From CALAZP01 sp964410725 (lineage in GTDB: Bacteria; Bacteroidota; Bacteroidia; Chitinophagales; Saprospiraceae), in NCBI GenBank assembly GCA_964410725.1, contig CAYPID010000001.1, positions 253,373 through 317,372 of the forward strand: a stretch of DNA of 64,000 bases, given 5' to 3'. Under the pieces are notes generated by a model, which was given only the letters and a program-made list of their open reading frames with translations, was not told the origin of the DNA and made no database searches. Made by a program: the position numbers and the translations under genes. This document shows positions 9,024 through 18,419 of the stretch, in pieces. Each line of letters begins with the position of its first letter. Within the stretch, counting starts at the first letter, position 1.

Positions 9024-10964
9024 CTACTCTTCGTCAGAATCTTGAATCTTCTCCTTTAACTCAGAAAAGTCTGCTAAATCTCCTAAAGTAGATTTTTCAA
9101 CACTTGATTGTGTCTTCTTAACGACTTTTTGGATTTCAGCTCTTTCCTTCGCCTTCTCCTCCTTTACTTTATCGTCAGCTTCTTTATTAATATCTTCAAG
9201 ATATCTAAGATGACTCACTAAAATTCTCTTCTCATCTCTATTGAATTCAATAACCTTAACGGTGATGACCTCATCAATTTCAGCCATTTGACCATCGACT
9301 TTCTTCAAGTGTTTACTTGGAGAGAAAGCTTCTAAGCCATAAGGCAATTGAACAATTGCTCCTCTATCCTCTTTTCTCAATACCGTAGCTTCATGGTAGC
9401 TTCCTACAGGAAATACTGTTTGGAATGTATCCCATGGATTTTCTTCCAATTGCTTATGTCCAAGTGATAGTTTCCTGTTTTCGATATCAATTTCCAATAT
9501 ACTTACATCTATAGGAGCACCTACTTTGGTGTATTCAGATGGATGTCCGTATCTCTTTGTCCAAGACAAATCGGAAATATGAACCATTCCACCAATACCT
9601 TCTTCTAGTTCAACAAACACTCCATAGGGAGTAAGATTCTTAACCACTCCACTATGTTTGCTATTTAATGGATATTTGGTTTCAATGTCTGTCCATGGGT
9701 CCTTAGTTAATTGCTTTAAACTAAGAGACATTTTTCTTTCCTCCTTATCTATAGTAACTACTTTAGCCTCGTATTCTTGGTCTAGCTTAAAGAATTCCCT
9801 GGCATTAATTGGTTGATTGCTCCAAGAAACTTCACTTACGTGAATCAAACCTTCAACTCCTGGCTTAATTTCAAGGAAAGCACCGTAATCTTCTATATTT
9901 ACAATCTTACCTTTAACTACAGACCCTTCTTGGATATCAGTATCTAAAACTTCCCATGGATGCGGCTGTAATTGCTTTAAACCTAAAGATATCCTCTTCT
10001 TATTCTCATCGAAATCAAGAACAGCAACATTAATTTTCTGATTTAATTCTAAGACCTCTGCAGGGTGGTTAATTCTACCCCAAGAAATATCAGTTATATA
10101 CAACAGACCATCAACACCACCAAGATCAAGGAATGCACCAAAGTCAGTTAAGTTCTTAACCACTCCTTCTAAAACCTGTCCCTTTTCTAATCCACTAATG
10201 ATGTGCTCTCGCTGTTCCGCCAAATCACTTTCAATAAGTGCTTTGTGAGAAACCACTGCGTTCTTAATGGCCTCATTGATTTTAACCACTTTGAATTCCA
10301 TGGTTTTACCAACATATATATCGTAATCTATGATTGGCTTAATATCAATCTGAGAACCCGGAAGGAAGGTTTCTAGACCACCACAATCAGCAATTAATCC
10401 ACCTTTAGTCTTACTAATCACAGTACCTTTTATGACGGTACCATTAGTGTACGAATCAACGATTCTTTCCCAAGCGAGCAATAACTTAGCCTTTCTCCTA
10501 GACAAAATCAATTGACCTCTCGCATCTTCTTGCATCTCCACATAAACGTCGACATGATCTCCCACGTTTAAATCAGGGGTATCCCTAAATTCAGATAAAG
10601 GAACTAATCCATCAGACTTGAAGTTGATGTCAAGTAATACATCTCCATCTTGGATAGAAGTTACGCGACCGGAAACAATTTCATTTTCTATTAGAGAGGA
10701 TAGGGTAGCAGAATATTCATCATCCATTTTAGAACGCTGCTCTGATGTATAAACAGCAGTTTGCCTCGCTCCTCCCGTCCAATCGTAATCATCGTGAGCT
10801 GTTCCAGCAGCATAATCTACTTCCTCAGGTAATTCTAATTCGTCCTCATCTTCCTGCGAGGTTGAATCATCATCTTGGTTGGTTGCAGTTTGGTCATTCG
10901 ACTCCACAACATTTTCATTTTCTTGAGGCGCCATTGCGTCCTCGTTGTTTTCTTCTGTTAGCAT
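9024..10964 (-). CDS. rpsA: 30S ribosomal protein S1
   Basis: A 646-residue ribosome-associated RNA-binding protein that helps mRNA engage the 30S subunit. Six S1 repeats are visible between about residues 90 and 590. They start near ENEIVSGRV, NGTVIKGTV, GQVLEGVVKNLTDFGAF, GSVVKGKIVNIEDYGAF, SKHSGVVKNLTPYGVF and GSYHEATVLRKEDRGA. The first 85 residues form an acidic, Asn/Gln-rich extension (TSQEDEDELELPEEVDY), common in Bacteroidota S1. The C-terminus is Lys/Glu-rich. The start ATG at 10964 sits 43 bp downstream of a good -7 box, and a strong terminator follows, so this is a monocistronic unit. Confidence 0.95.
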   Translation of the reverse strand: MLTEENNEDAMAPQENENVVESNDQTATNQDDDSTSQEDEDELELPEEVDYAAGTAHDDYDWTGGARQTAVYTSEQRSKMDDEYSATLSSLIENEIVSGRVTSIQDGDVLLDINFKSDGLVPLSEFRDTPDLNVGDHVDVYVEMQEDARGQLILSRRKAKLLLAWERIVDSYTNGTVIKGTVISKTKGGLIADCGGLETFLPGSQIDIKPIIDYDIYVGKTMEFKVVKINEAIKNAVVSHKALIESDLAEQREHIISGLEKGQVLEGVVKNLTDFGAFLDLGGVDGLLYITDISWGRINHPAEVLELNQKINVAVLDFDENKKRISLGLKQLQPHPWEVLDTDIQEGSVVKGKIVNIEDYGAFLEIKPGVEGLIHVSEVSWSNQPINAREFFKLDQEYEAKVVTIDKEERKMSLSLKQLTKDPWTDIETKYPLNSKHSGVVKNLTPYGVFVELEEGIGGMVHISDLSWTKRYGHPSEYTKVGAPIDVSILEIDIENRKLSLGHKQLEENPWDTFQTVFPVGSYHEATVLRKEDRGAIVQLPYGLEAFSPSKHLKKVDGQMAEIDEVITVKVIEFNRDEKRILVSHLRYLEDINKEADDKVKEEKAKERAEIQKVVKKTQSSVEKSTLGDLADFSELKEKIQDSDEE

Positions 10965-11006
10965 TGAAAGAATGCTTTTAAGGGTTAAGTAATATTTTTA
11001 GCGGTG

Positions 11007-11014
11007 CAAATGTA
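11007..11014 (-). promoter_or_regulatory. -7 box of the rpsA promoter
   Basis: The minus strand reads TACATTTG, a match to TAnnTTTG, 43 bp upstream of the rpsA ATG. No exact TTTG occurs at -33. A leader of about 38 nt is predicted. Confidence 0.5.
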
Positions 11015-11067
11015 CTCTTTTTATTGAGAATAATGTATTTTCCGAGTTAAATTAAACCCTTGAAGCT

Positions 11068-12729
11068 ATGAATGACGCTAGACCATGGTTAAAAAAATAT
11101 CCAGCAGGAATACCTGCCAACATCAATCCTGATCAATATCAATCTCTGGTTGAACTTCTCAAAGAAACCTTTCAGAAATTTGCCCATCTCAAAGCTTTTA
11201 CCTGTATGGGTCAATCTCTAACTTATCATCAAGTAGACTTGCTTTCTACTAATTTTGGCGCCTATCTGCATTCTAGGGGCTTAAATCCTGGGGATAAAAT
11301 TGCTTTGATGATGCCCAACTTACTTCAATATCCAATTGCACTTTTTGGTGCCATTAAAGCAGGATTAATCGTGGTTAATACCAATCCTTTGTATACTCCT
11401 AGGGAAATGTTGCACCAATTCAAAGATTCTGGAGCCAAAGCAATTGTCATTGCAGAGAATTTTGCCGCTAATCTTGAAAAAATAATTGAGGAAACTGCGA
11501 TCCAAACCGTTATCCTCACTAGTATAGGGGAAATGCTAGGGTTTCCTAAAAAACAAATCGTGAACTTCGTAGTGCGGAATGTTAAAAAAATGGTTCCTCG
11601 TTATAATCTTCCCAACACGGTAACCATTATGGATGCTGTCAAACAAGGCAAAAAATTTACTTTGCCTGATCGGCAAAACCTTCCTGACGATGTCATTCTT
11701 CTACAATATACCGGAGGGACTACAGGTGTTTCTAAAGGAGCTATGCTCACCAATAGGAATATAGTTGCTAATATGATTCAAATCCGAGCTTGGTTACACC
11801 CCTTTCTCAAAGAAGGAAAGGAAGTTGCCCTTTGCCCACTTCCCCTCTACCATATATTCGCTTTCACAGTCAATTGTTTGGGATTGATGAGCTTTGGAGC
11901 AGAAACGGTTCTGGTTACTAATGCAAGGGATCTAAATTCTGTAATTAAAGCCATTAAATCCGCACCCATTTCACTAATCTCAGGGGTCAATACGCTCTTT
12001 AATGCCCTCCTCAATCATAAGGACTTTGCTCAATTGGATTTTTCAACTTTGAAAGCCACTGTTGGTGGCGGTATGGCCGTTCAAAAACCTGTGGCGGATA
12101 AGTGGAAAATGGTAACGGGTTGCACGTTATCAGAAGGTTTCGGAATGACCGAATCCTCACCCGTAGTCACCGTTAATCCTTTAGACGGAACATGTAAGAT
12201 TGGTTCAATTGGCCTACCCGTCCCTTCTACAGATGTACGAATAGTTAATGATAATGGGGAAGAACTACCCATGGGGGAAATAGGAGAAATACAGGTCAAA
12301 GGGCCTCAAGTTATGAAAGGTTATTATAACAGACCCGAGGCGACTGCCGAAACCATAAAAGATGGTTGGTTATGCACGGGCGACATTGGAAAAATGGATG
12401 AAGACGGATTTTTTAGCATTGTAGATCGCAAAAAAGATATGATTTTGGTCTCAGGGTTTAATGTGTTTCCAAATGAAATCGAAGAGGTATTAGCCACCCA
12501 CCCCAAAATTTTGGAAGCTGCCGCCATCGGAGTTCCACATGAAAAATCAGGAGAAGCAGTAAAAATTTTCGTAGTCAAAAAAGAGGAAAACCTTACCGAA
12601 AAAGAAATTTTAGCGTTTTGTAAGGAAAATTTAACTGCTTATAAAGTGCCTAAAGAAATTGAATTTATTAGTGAACTCCCAAAAACTAACGTCGGTAAAA
12701 TATTGAGAAGAGCCCTACGAACAGACTAA
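11068..12729 (+). CDS. fadD: Long-chain fatty acid--CoA ligase (AMP-forming)
   Basis: Activates fatty acids to acyl-CoA through an acyl-adenylate. It has 553 residues and is complete. ANL-superfamily motifs occur in order: LLQYTGGTTGVSKGAMLTNR (the A3 P-loop, near residue 211), LSEGFGMTESSP (A5, near 355), GWLCTGDIGKMDEDGF (A7, near 431), DRKKDMILVSGFNVFPNEIE (A8, near 452) and the catalytic lysine in LPKTNVGKILRR at the C-terminus. The overall pattern is FadD-like rather than acetyl-CoA synthetase. No beta-oxidation genes are adjacent. Its stop overlaps the stop of the convergent gene by 4 bp. Confidence 0.9.
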   Translation: MNDARPWLKKYPAGIPANINPDQYQSLVELLKETFQKFAHLKAFTCMGQSLTYHQVDLLSTNFGAYLHSRGLNPGDKIALMMPNLLQYPIALFGAIKAGLIVVNTNPLYTPREMLHQFKDSGAKAIVIAENFAANLEKIIEETAIQTVILTSIGEMLGFPKKQIVNFVVRNVKKMVPRYNLPNTVTIMDAVKQGKKFTLPDRQNLPDDVILLQYTGGTTGVSKGAMLTNRNIVANMIQIRAWLHPFLKEGKEVALCPLPLYHIFAFTVNCLGLMSFGAETVLVTNARDLNSVIKAIKSAPISLISGVNTLFNALLNHKDFAQLDFSTLKATVGGGMAVQKPVADKWKMVTGCTLSEGFGMTESSPVVTVNPLDGTCKIGSIGLPVPSTDVRIVNDNGEELPMGEIGEIQVKGPQVMKGYYNRPEATAETIKDGWLCTGDIGKMDEDGFFSIVDRKKDMILVSGFNVFPNEIEEVLATHPKILEAAAIGVPHEKSGEAVKIFVVKKEENLTEKEILAFCKENLTAYKVPKEIEFISELPKTNVGKILRRALRTD

Positions 12730-13211
12730 ATATAACGGTCGAACACATTAATGAGGGTAACCATAAATATGAATATTGCTTCCCTTCCTTCTGAGGTAAG
12801 CCAATCTTCATTACCTTCCTCCTCAAGGGCATCTTCCACAAATGCTAGAAGCTCCTCTTGAGGAGAATTTTCAAAAAATATATCCAGTTTGGAAGCAAAA
12901 TCCTTCCCTCTGCTTTCTGACCACATTCCCCAATGTGCCTCCTCTAATTCCCCTACTATATTTTCATCAATCTCTTCCATTCCTTCAGTCTTATTGGCTA
13001 ATTCCAAACTCTTCCAAATCGATATGGCTAAAAATAGCAAGTACTCCCGTTCCGGTTTTGTTAGGATATGAGTATGTTCTGATAAGAGGTATGCTAACAC
13101 CATTGGCTGCACTTCTTTAAGCTGAGAGAGCGTGATTTCAAAACTGTTATCATTAGTCTCCAACCAATCTACTGCCGCTTCAATTTGCTGCTCTGTTATT
13201 AATTTACTCAT
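12726..13211 (-). CDS. Conserved-looking hypothetical protein, 161 aa
   Basis: I do not recognise a domain. The protein is acidic, predicted alpha-helical and cytoplasmic, without a signal peptide. It has blocks IEAAVDWLETND, YLLFLAISIWKSLEL and EEAHWGMWSESRGKDFASKLDIFFE, and ends with a hydrophobic helix (AIFIFMVTLINVFDRYI). It starts 3 bp after the stop of the PD40-OmpA gene on the same strand, so it is likely the last gene of the PaaE-OmpA operon. It overlaps the fadD stop. Confidence 0.6.
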   Translation of the reverse strand: MSKLITEQQIEAAVDWLETNDNSFEITLSQLKEVQPMVLAYLLSEHTHILTKPEREYLLFLAISIWKSLELANKTEGMEEIDENIVGELEEAHWGMWSESRGKDFASKLDIFFENSPQEELLAFVEDALEEEGNEDWLTSEGREAIFIFMVTLINVFDRYI

Positions 13212-13214
13212 GTT

Positions 13215-15590
13215 TTACTTAATTAGGATTTCCACTCTTTGATTTTGTCTCCTATTTTCATAGTTGTGATTCGCCAATTTAGGATAATTTTTTCCTACTC
13301 CTATCACTTTTACTCTTTCTGATTTTACGCCTGCTCTTAATAGATAGTTTTCTATCTGCTCAGCTCTTTGCTTCGTTAAACGATCCGCATTAGAATAGGT
13401 CATGTATCCATGAGTATGAACTAAAATTTCTAAAACCAAATTAGGCCTGGATCGCAGTAACTGAACCACTCGATTCAATTCCAATCTTGCAAAATGGTCC
13501 AATTGAACCTCATTGGTGGTAAAATTTAATGCAGGTAATTCAAAATAAACATGCTTAACCAAAAGAAGTGGTTCTAACGACCATTCATACTCTTTAAATT
13601 CTAATTCCTCCAACTGGGTTTGGATTTCTGGGTATTTTAAATTAACCCTAACTGAATCCACCATAGATTCAATAATTTTTTCCTCCAAATTTTTTTGAGT
13701 ATTGGTTAAATCTTTCAATTCCTTGATGGCAGCCATTTGGATTTTTTCCAAAACCACCATATGAAAAATCTTTTCTAAATATACTTTTGCTTCCTCCTTG
13801 AGAAGCCCCAACATAGTGGCTCTAACAATAGGCTCTAAATGCCTTTTCAGATCTCCTGCCAACACATTATTATAGTTGGGCTGAACGGGACTGCTGCGGA
13901 GAATTCTCCAAAATTGTGGAATAGAGTCTTTGAGCCATTCTCCTTTTAATATACCTCTATATGCTTCACTCTCATAATCTTTCCTAACCTCTAATTGTAC
14001 ATCTGATTTCAAGTCTGCAACCAAAACCTCCCATACTTTGGGGAAAAGCTCTAACTCTACTTCTCGCTTGACAATTTCCCTAAAGTCTCCAAAAGAAAGT
14101 GGTTTTTGGACCTTGCTCTCTTTTTCTTCATCTATTAATTCCTCTTGGTTAATTTGTCTTTTTAAATCTATAATCCTCTTTTCTCGACCCTGAACCACCG
14201 TGTTATCGGAAACCGAATCTTTCCTGATGTCATCTTTTCCCGAAAGGGACTTTTTCAAAAATTTTTCATACCTCTGCTCCAGTTCCAAAAGTGTTCGGTC
14301 AGTTTTGAAACCCTCGTTTTCAAAAACCGCAGTATGAGGAACACCAAGATTCGCAATTTGTGCAGCTAATAATTGACTGTAATTCTTTAAACCAGCTCTG
14401 CTGTTAAGGATTTCTTTTTGAAGTTTTTGAATTTCTAGCTCTACAGACCTATAATAGGAATCTGATAAGACCGCATCTATCAAGGCCTGTTGTTCATAAT
14501 CGAGTACCTCTTCTACTGGAGAAGCCTTAATAATTTGAGAGGGGTAAAATTTATTTTGACTTTCAATAAAGGTTAACATATTCGCCTCATTTCCATCCAA
14601 AACCAAGTTAAAAATAGAGTCCTTAAGAGGTAATCTTTCCGTCTTGTCTCCAAAAGTGGATTTAACTAATTGTCCTTGACAATCAGCTTGTATAGCAACT
14701 AATGACAAAGCCTGAGGAAGAAAGGACTCCTCCAAATTAACCGAAAACAAATCACTGCTCTTCAAGGGTAAGGTTCTCACAAAATAGAGGGTTCTATCTG
14801 TAATAGACAGAGAACTAGCGCTTTCGTCCAGCGCACTATTAATAGAGCGCCCCATATTCTTAGGTGGTGACCATATACTGGAATCTTCCCCAACTAACCG
14901 AGAAATGAAAATATCACTACCTCCAAAACCACCATGAGAATTGCTAGAGAAATACAATGTCCTGCCATCTGGGGCCAGGTGAGGGTGCCGCTCCTCCTTT
15001 GGTCCATTAATCCCCCCCTGCAATTTGATGGGAGGAGACCAAATCGTATCATTGGGGGAGCGCGTAGTCATATATAAATCGGCATCTCCTCCTTGCCGGT
15101 CATTAATAGCTAAAATTCCAATTCCCTTTTCTGGAAGTATATGTACATCTAAAATTTGGTAATTCGGCAGACTATCCAACCAAGAGATTTGGTTGGTCCT
15201 GTTAATCAAAGCTCCTTGAATTTTTAATTCAGTAAATCGGCCCGATTCTTCACCATCCTTGACTAAACCCCATGAATTTCTATAGTCCAAAGCTACTAGG
15301 GCATTGGCTTCTGAATTATTAATAACCATTCCGCAGTGGATAGGTTCCATCCATACGCCTTGAGGATCCTTCTCTGCATACCAGCAGTCTGCGTAGTTGT
15401 GGTCCCCCATATTTCTTTCGTCTCCCTTACGGGAAAAATAAATTCTCTTCCCGTCAAGAGTAACAAGAGGTTGGAACTCCTCGAATGTAGTGTTAATTTG
15501 TTCAGGTAAAGCAATAGTTTGACTCCCCGCCCAAATCGGAACAACAGTCATATACGATATGACTACTACGGGAGTAAACCATTTTTTCAT
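13215..15590 (-). CDS. PD40 repeat and OmpA-like domain envelope protein with divergent peptidoglycan motif
   Basis: A 791-residue exported protein with a signal peptide ending IWAGSQ. PD40/TolB-like beta-propeller repeats run from about residue 35 to 290 (TLYFSSNSHGGFGGSDIF is the clearest). A long charged, coiled-coil-prone middle spans about 370-660, and an OmpA_C-like domain covers about 680-791. Family members of this architecture (PorE-like) tether envelope machines to peptidoglycan. The canonical HTD of the OmpA domain is HTHGYMTYSNADRLTKQRA here: the diaminopimelate-binding Asp is replaced while the Arg is kept. No lipobox Cys is evident. The ATG overlaps the stop of the PaaE-like gene (ATGA-type coupling). 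Confidence 0.8.
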   Translation of the reverse strand: MKKWFTPVVVISYMTVVPIWAGSQTIALPEQINTTFEEFQPLVTLDGKRIYFSRKGDERNMGDHNYADCWYAEKDPQGVWMEPIHCGMVINNSEANALVALDYRNSWGLVKDGEESGRFTELKIQGALINRTNQISWLDSLPNYQILDVHILPEKGIGILAINDRQGGDADLYMTTRSPNDTIWSPPIKLQGGINGPKEERHPHLAPDGRTLYFSSNSHGGFGGSDIFISRLVGEDSSIWSPPKNMGRSINSALDESASSLSITDRTLYFVRTLPLKSSDLFSVNLEESFLPQALSLVAIQADCQGQLVKSTFGDKTERLPLKDSIFNLVLDGNEANMLTFIESQNKFYPSQIIKASPVEEVLDYEQQALIDAVLSDSYYRSVELEIQKLQKEILNSRAGLKNYSQLLAAQIANLGVPHTAVFENEGFKTDRTLLELEQRYEKFLKKSLSGKDDIRKDSVSDNTVVQGREKRIIDLKRQINQEELIDEEKESKVQKPLSFGDFREIVKREVELELFPKVWEVLVADLKSDVQLEVRKDYESEAYRGILKGEWLKDSIPQFWRILRSSPVQPNYNNVLAGDLKRHLEPIVRATMLGLLKEEAKVYLEKIFHMVVLEKIQMAAIKELKDLTNTQKNLEEKIIESMVDSVRVNLKYPEIQTQLEELEFKEYEWSLEPLLLVKHVYFELPALNFTTNEVQLDHFARLELNRVVQLLRSRPNLVLEILVHTHGYMTYSNADRLTKQRAEQIENYLLRAGVKSERVKVIGVGKNYPKLANHNYENRRQNQRVEILIK

Positions 15591-16678
15591 TCGTCAAAGG
15601 TAATAACTGTTTTTGGCGTTTGTGGATGTGCCTGACAAGTTAGAATGTAACCATTCTTAATTTCATCTTCGTCCAAAGCATGGCTGACTTCCATAGTAAC
15701 TTCGCCCTCCAAAACCTTGGCCATACAAGTAGAGCAAGCCCCAGAAGTGCACGAATAAGGAGGATTCAAATCATCTTCAATCATCACATCCAAAATGGTT
15801 TTGGCCTCAGGGACTTCAATTAAATATTTTTTTCCATTTAAGGTGATTTCTACCGAAGCTTCGTTGAGCCCTTTTCCCTCACCCTCGTGTTCAATAAAAA
15901 AATGTTCTACATGAATTTTTTTAGCGTCAATTTCCATAGTCTTAAGCTGGGCCTGTACAGACTCAATCATTCCACCCGGTCCACATATGAAATACTCGCT
16001 GTCCTCATATATAGATTGATTTTCCTCTAAAAATAAATCCACCAATTTACCATCGATTCTACCTATTCTTCCCTCCCAATTAGTTGTTCCTTTAGAAAAC
16101 CATCCCTTTAGACCCTCCGGTTTTTGCCGCTCTGGTTGACTTAATACATAACTGACTTTCAACTGACCACTGTATTTTCCTTGTAAACGCTCCAAGGCAT
16201 CTCGGAAAATAATATGCTGTTCATCCCGGCTGCCATACAGAAGAAAAATACTGCTTTGTGGTTCTTTTTCCAATAGCGTTTTGATGATTGAAATCAAGGG
16301 CGTTATTCCACTTCCTGCTCCAAAGAAATAGTATGATTTTCTATGGTCTTCATTTATTTTTGGAATAAATTTTCCTTCAGGTGGCATAACAGAAACTACT
16401 GCTCCTTCCCGAAGCTGATCATGTATATATGAGCTTACAATTCCACCCTCTAATTTTTTAACTGTCACCGCAATATTCTCATCTAGTGGGCTACTGCTCA
16501 TGCTGTAAGCCCTCCTTTCTTCTTTATTTCCAAAAGTAAATGACAAGGTCAAATATTGACCAGGTTGATACTTAAATGCTTGTTTTAAGTCTTCCGGCAC
16601 GGCAAATTGCAAGGTAACCGCGTCAGGCGTTTCTCTGATTATCTTGTTGATGGTTAAGTCGTGAAACATTTCAGCCAT
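15587..16678 (-). CDS. PaaE-like ferredoxin-NAD(P)H reductase with C-terminal 2Fe-2S domain
   Basis: A soluble flavin/iron-sulfur electron transfer protein of 363 residues. An FAD-binding barrel comes first (RRAYSMSSSP, near residue 57). The NAD(P)-binding domain follows (FFGAGSGITPLISIIK near 118, and YFICGPGGMIESV near 230), then a plant-type 2Fe-2S domain with CTSGACSTCMAKV and a fourth Cys in LTCQAHP (about 310-350). This matches PaaE, the reductase of the phenylacetyl-CoA epoxidase, and the broader NADH oxidoreductase family. No paaABCD genes are in the window, so a phenylacetate role is unproven. It is translationally coupled to the downstream PD40-OmpA gene. Confidence 0.87.
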   Translation of the reverse strand: MAEMFHDLTINKIIRETPDAVTLQFAVPEDLKQAFKYQPGQYLTLSFTFGNKEERRAYSMSSSPLDENIAVTVKKLEGGIVSSYIHDQLREGAVVSVMPPEGKFIPKINEDHRKSYYFFGAGSGITPLISIIKTLLEKEPQSSIFLLYGSRDEQHIIFRDALERLQGKYSGQLKVSYVLSQPERQKPEGLKGWFSKGTTNWEGRIGRIDGKLVDLFLEENQSIYEDSEYFICGPGGMIESVQAQLKTMEIDAKKIHVEHFFIEHEGEGKGLNEASVEITLNGKKYLIEVPEAKTILDVMIEDDLNPPYSCTSGACSTCMAKVLEGEVTMEVSHALDEDEIKNGYILTCQAHPQTPKTVITFDE

Positions 16679-16886
16679 TACTTACTAGATTAAATTAGGT
16701 ACAGTTTTAGATACATTTTATTCAATGTTTAGTTCATAGTTGGCCAATATAAAGTTAGCATTACCTATAGTTTCAATTTGCAGAAATTGATATACTATTG
16801 TGACCAAAAGATAACGTTCACATCATCTCAGGTACTTTTCAAGCATATATTTACAGCCTGACCTTAGCTTAAAGAATAAAGCAATA

Positions 16887-17513
16887 CTAAAGAACAAATC
16901 TGAAGAAAATCACTAATCCAAAAACTATCAAAGCAACCCCTGCTATTCGTTTTAATCTAATCAGGTGAAAACCGGAAAGGTGGGTACCTAATTTATTTGC
17001 TAAGAATATCTTAATAGTATCCATCGCGATTAAAACCAGTAAGAAGGAGCTGAAAAACTTAAAAAACTCACTAACACTAAAGTCCAATGCCGCCATCGTT
17101 CCAACTATACTTGCCCACAACACGACCGTAGTAGGACTAATAGCGTTGATTAAAATACCCTTTACAAAACATCTTCCAATTGAAAGCGCCTTTTCCTCAG
17201 GATTCTGAAATTGATGTTGATAAGATGGCGAAGCCTTAACAATTGAAAATATTCCAATTGAAAGAAGGACTATACTGCCCGGTAGCGCTAAATAGGTAAT
17301 GATGTCCTCTTCTGCAAAATGTATTTCCCAATATCGAAAAACAAAAAAAAAGGTAGCTGCATAAAAAAAGTCAGCTATCCATATTCCCAAACTAGTAGCA
17401 TAACCACCTCTGAATCCACGATCTAATGCGGATTCAAATAACGCAATGAAAACTGGACCTATAAAAAGACTCAAAACGAATCCAACCTGAAGTCCAAAAA
17501 ACCATGGATTCAT
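16887..17513 (-). CDS. LysE/RhtB-type transporter family protein
   Basis: A 208-residue inner membrane protein from the ATG at 17513; a GTG two codons upstream is also in frame. Five to six hydrophobic helices are visible. The first contains GLQVGFVLSLFIGPVFIALFE, the typical LysE N-terminal segment with GP. A central NAISPTTVVLWASIVG segment matches the NPK/NPxxxxFW region of the family. LysE proteins export amino acids or related solutes; the substrate is not evident. The DUF6089 barrel lies 14 bp upstream on the same strand. Confidence 0.8.
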   Translation of the reverse strand: MNPWFFGLQVGFVLSLFIGPVFIALFESALDRGFRGGYATSLGIWIADFFYAATFFFVFRYWEIHFAEEDIITYLALPGSIVLLSIGIFSIVKASPSYQHQFQNPEEKALSIGRCFVKGILINAISPTTVVLWASIVGTMAALDFSVSEFFKFFSSFLLVLIAMDTIKIFLANKLGTHLSGFHLIRLKRIAGVALIVFGLVIFFRFVL

Positions 17514-17527
17514 TTTCACCTTATATT

Positions 17528-18349
17528 TTATCTACTAATCGTTGGACACCTCAATTGTCCAAAATAATACAATATACCAACGCTTAACTGGATATAATGA
17601 TCATTATTAGTGCTGTCTCCTCTTTGACGCCCCAAGCCTCCAATAGTCGAAGCAGGAATTCCGGGCACATTAATGGATCGATCCGATAATTCAACTGCTT
17701 GTACACCTCTTAATCTTCTCAAAACCAACATATCAGGGTAAATAGTACTTACATCATCCAGATAATCAGTCAGGGTGTTATTGGAAGCCACTTCAATATT
17801 AACACTCCATTCATAGTTTAACGAAATCTTCATTCCTATCCCAAATTGCCAATTTACCGAAGAAGTCCGATACTCCGAGTCTATATCTTGTCCCTCCGTA
17901 CCCAAAGGTTGCAAATAAACCCATTCTCCATCTAATCGCGCTTCAGGATTAAAATTAAAAATACCTATACCAGAGAATAAGTACGGAGTAAAAAAAGCAT
18001 CTTTACTCCCATGAATGAATGGCAAAAAATTGAATTCTAACCTGGCACCAATTTCCTTAATATCTGATCTGAAACTTAGATTTCTTGCTCGCTCGTATAT
18101 ATTGGAAGAATACTGATCATCGGCCATCACTCTGCTTAGTCCAATACTCCCTTTTGCCGCCAGGCGTGAATTGAAATTGTATCGCCCAACTGCACTGAAA
18201 TAGTGCCCTGGGGTCTTCAAACTATAGTTGGTATTTAAATCTCCAACATAATAGGATATGCCCCCCATTAGCCCTACCTCCCATCCTCTCTGAGCTACCC
18301 CAACTGTCGACACCATAAATACTAGGCCAATACTGATCCAAATTCTCAT
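17528..18349 (-). CDS. DUF6089 family outer membrane barrel (PorG-like)
   Basis: A 273-residue exported beta-barrel. The signal peptide ends GVAQ, and the mature start RGWEVGLMGGISYYVGDL is the hallmark of the DUF6089 family, which includes PorG of the type IX secretion system. A central segment FTPYLFSGIGIFNFNPEARL and a Lys/Tyr-poor, Gly-rich C-terminus (LSVGILYYFG) fit the family. Whether this copy is the true T9SS subunit or a paralogue cannot be decided from sequence alone, because Bacteroidota often carry several. It is followed by lysE after 14 bp. Confidence 0.72.
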   Translation of the reverse strand: MRIWISIGLVFMVSTVGVAQRGWEVGLMGGISYYVGDLNTNYSLKTPGHYFSAVGRYNFNSRLAAKGSIGLSRVMADDQYSSNIYERARNLSFRSDIKEIGARLEFNFLPFIHGSKDAFFTPYLFSGIGIFNFNPEARLDGEWVYLQPLGTEGQDIDSEYRTSSVNWQFGIGMKISLNYEWSVNIEVASNNTLTDYLDDVSTIYPDMLVLRRLRGVQAVELSDRSINVPGIPASTIGGLGRQRGDSTNNDHYIQLSVGILYYFGQLRCPTISR

Positions 18350-18419
18350 ATTTATCTGAAGATTTTAAACTTCGTTAAAACGAGCAAACTTTTTATTTGT
18401 TACCTGCAATCAAAGAATT

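Noticed and set aside
15587..16678. Phenylacetate degradation locus (paa)
   Set aside because: Only the reductase-like gene is present; no paaABCDG neighbours, and this reductase family is broader.
16679..16886. Possible gene or RNA in the 208-bp gap between the reductase and lysE genes
   Set aside because: No open frame of useful length, tRNA-like fold or clear promoter was found; a TATCTTTTGG on the minus strand has the wrong internal spacing for a -7 box.
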